Shown here in pieces: positions 6,190 to 7,166 of a stretch of 7,166 bases of DNA (position 1 is the stretch's first letter; every line of letters starts with the position of its first letter). The stretch is from Rickettsiales bacterium (GTDB lineage Bacteria > Pseudomonadota > Alphaproteobacteria > Rickettsiales > JANQQO01). A program made the translations under genes and the position numbers. The DNA is taken from the NCBI GenBank assembly GCA_028289305.1, contig JANQQO010000071.1:1-7166 (forward strand), read 5' to 3'. The notes beneath the pieces were generated by a model, which saw only the letters and a program-made list of their open reading frames with translations, had not been told where the DNA came from and searched no databases.

Positions 6190-7166
6190 ATGGCCGAGGG
6201 CGACAGCCAGGACCAGAGCGCGGAGAAGACTGAGGAACCGACCCAGCGGCGCATTGATGAGGCCGTGAAGAAGGGTCAGGTGGCGTTCTCGCGCGAGGTG
6301 ACGAGCTTCCTGTTTTTTATCGTATTATGTTTATACATCATTTGGTTTGCACCCTATGTGATGGAGGGGACGACCTTCGTGCTGGCCGGGTTTATTGAGC
6401 ACCCGCATCAGATGCGCATAGATGCAGAGAGTGGCGTGGCGCTATTAGGCAAGACGATCGACGAAATGGCGCCGTTTTTCTTTCTGCCGCTGATTGCCAC
6501 GGTTATCGCGACTTTTGTTTCGAGCCTGCTGCAGAACGGGGTGGTGATTTCGGTGGAGCCGCTTATGCCGAAAGTAGAGAAGATTTCGGTGATTAAAGGG
6601 GTGAAACGGCTGTTTTCCCTGCGTTCGCTGACCGAATTTGGCAAGGGGCTGATTAAGATCACCGCGGTGGGGGTTGTGGCGTTGATTGTGTTGCGCCCAC
6701 ATCTGCCGCGGCTGGATACGCTGCCCGGCTACGATATGATCGATTTGATGGCGCTGCTGACGACCCTCTCGTTTCGCGTGGCGCTGGGTGCGGTGATGGT
6801 GATGGCGGTGATTGCGGTGATTGACTATCTATACCAGCGTTTTGAATATATGAAATCGCTGCGTATGACTAAGCAGGAAATCAAGGATGAGTTTAAGCAA
6901 ACCGAGGGTGACCCGGCGATTAAGGCGCGGCTGCGGCAGATTCGTAGCGAACGAGCGCGCAAGCGCATGATGCAGGCCGTGCCGGAGGCGGATGTGGTCA
7001 TTACCAACCCGGAACATTACGCGGTGGCGTTGAAATATGACGAAAAAACCATGCAGGCGCCGGTGCTGGTGGCCAAGGGCGTGGAGTTCTTAGCGCTGCG
7101 GATTCGCGAAGTGGCAAAAGAGCATGATATCCCAATCGTCGAAAACCCGCCGCTGGCGCGCGGGCT
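6190..7166 (+). CDS. flhB: Flagellar type III export switch protein FlhB (partial, 3' end outside window)
   Basis: The window gives 325 codons from the ATG at 6190, which has an AGG six bases upstream; roughly the last 30 or more residues are missing. FlhB sits in the flagellar export gate with FlhA and FliPQR and switches export from rod/hook to filament substrates. Visible features: the N-terminal EKTEEPTQRRIDEAVKKGQV pattern (12-31), typical of FlhB/YscU proteins; four membrane segments (about 39-56, 95-113, 151-171, 197-213); the cytoplasmic linker MTKQEIKDEFKQTEGDP; and the C-terminal domain HYAVALKYD, followed by VAKG and, near the cut, ENPPLARGL. The autocleavage site reads N273-P274-E275-H276 instead of the usual NPTH; the scissile Asn-Pro and the His are kept. 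YscU-type homologues from virulence secretion systems are the alternative, but the flagellar paralogue fits better; no other flagellar gene is in view. Confidence 0.93.
   Translation, partial: MAEGDSQDQSAEKTEEPTQRRIDEAVKKGQVAFSREVTSFLFFIVLCLYIIWFAPYVMEGTTFVLAGFIEHPHQMRIDAESGVALLGKTIDEMAPFFFLPLIATVIATFVSSLLQNGVVISVEPLMPKVEKISVIKGVKRLFSLRSLTEFGKGLIKITAVGVVALIVLRPHLPRLDTLPGYDMIDLMALLTTLSFRVALGAVMVMAVIAVIDYLYQRFEYMKSLRMTKQEIKDEFKQTEGDPAIKARLRQIRSERARKRMMQAVPEADVVITNPEHYAVALKYDEKTMQAPVLVAKGVEFLALRIREVAKEHDIPIVENPPLARG

Overview
The window looks like a piece of an alphaproteobacterial chromosome of moderate GC content. Four things point that way: the gene order tsaC / YfgM-like TPR protein / BamB-like lipoprotein, an orphan ParA-type ATPase, a flagellar FlhB, and a near-perfect CtrA box (TTAA-N7-TTAAC) in the longest intergenic region. 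The exact genus cannot be read from the sequence.

Left part (1-2279), all on the minus strand. tsaC (threonylcarbamoyl-AMP synthase, tRNA t6A pathway) is followed by a membrane-anchored TPR protein of the YfgM/CpoB-like family. Next comes a BamB-type PQQ-propeller outer-membrane lipoprotein, cut by the window start. The TPR and BamB genes overlap by ATGA and are surely co-transcribed. The pair serves envelope protein biogenesis.

Middle (2280-3473). A divergent promoter region of about 120 bp separates tsaC from a plus-strand ParA/MinD-type ATPase with no parB beside it. After parA there is a 386-bp gene-free stretch. It holds a tandem heptamer that overlaps the parA stop codon, a palindromic dispersed-repeat-like element of about 137 bp, a terminator hairpin with a GCGA loop, a G-rich run, and a promoter in which a CtrA box takes the place of the -35 element ahead of an extended -10.

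Right part (3474-7166), all on the plus strand. A 748-residue protein that I do not recognise has soluble N-terminal and central domains, a Gly/Ala-rich linker and about six hydrophobic segments. It is followed by an unrecognised acidic 135-residue protein and then by flhB, cut by the window end. No terminator is visible between these three genes, so the CtrA-type promoter may drive all of them and so connect the unknown proteins with the flagellar or cell-cycle programme (inference). FlhB has NPEH where the family normally has the autocleavage motif NPTH.

The best candidate for something undescribed is the 748-residue membrane protein with its CtrA-like promoter, together with the small protein next to flhB.
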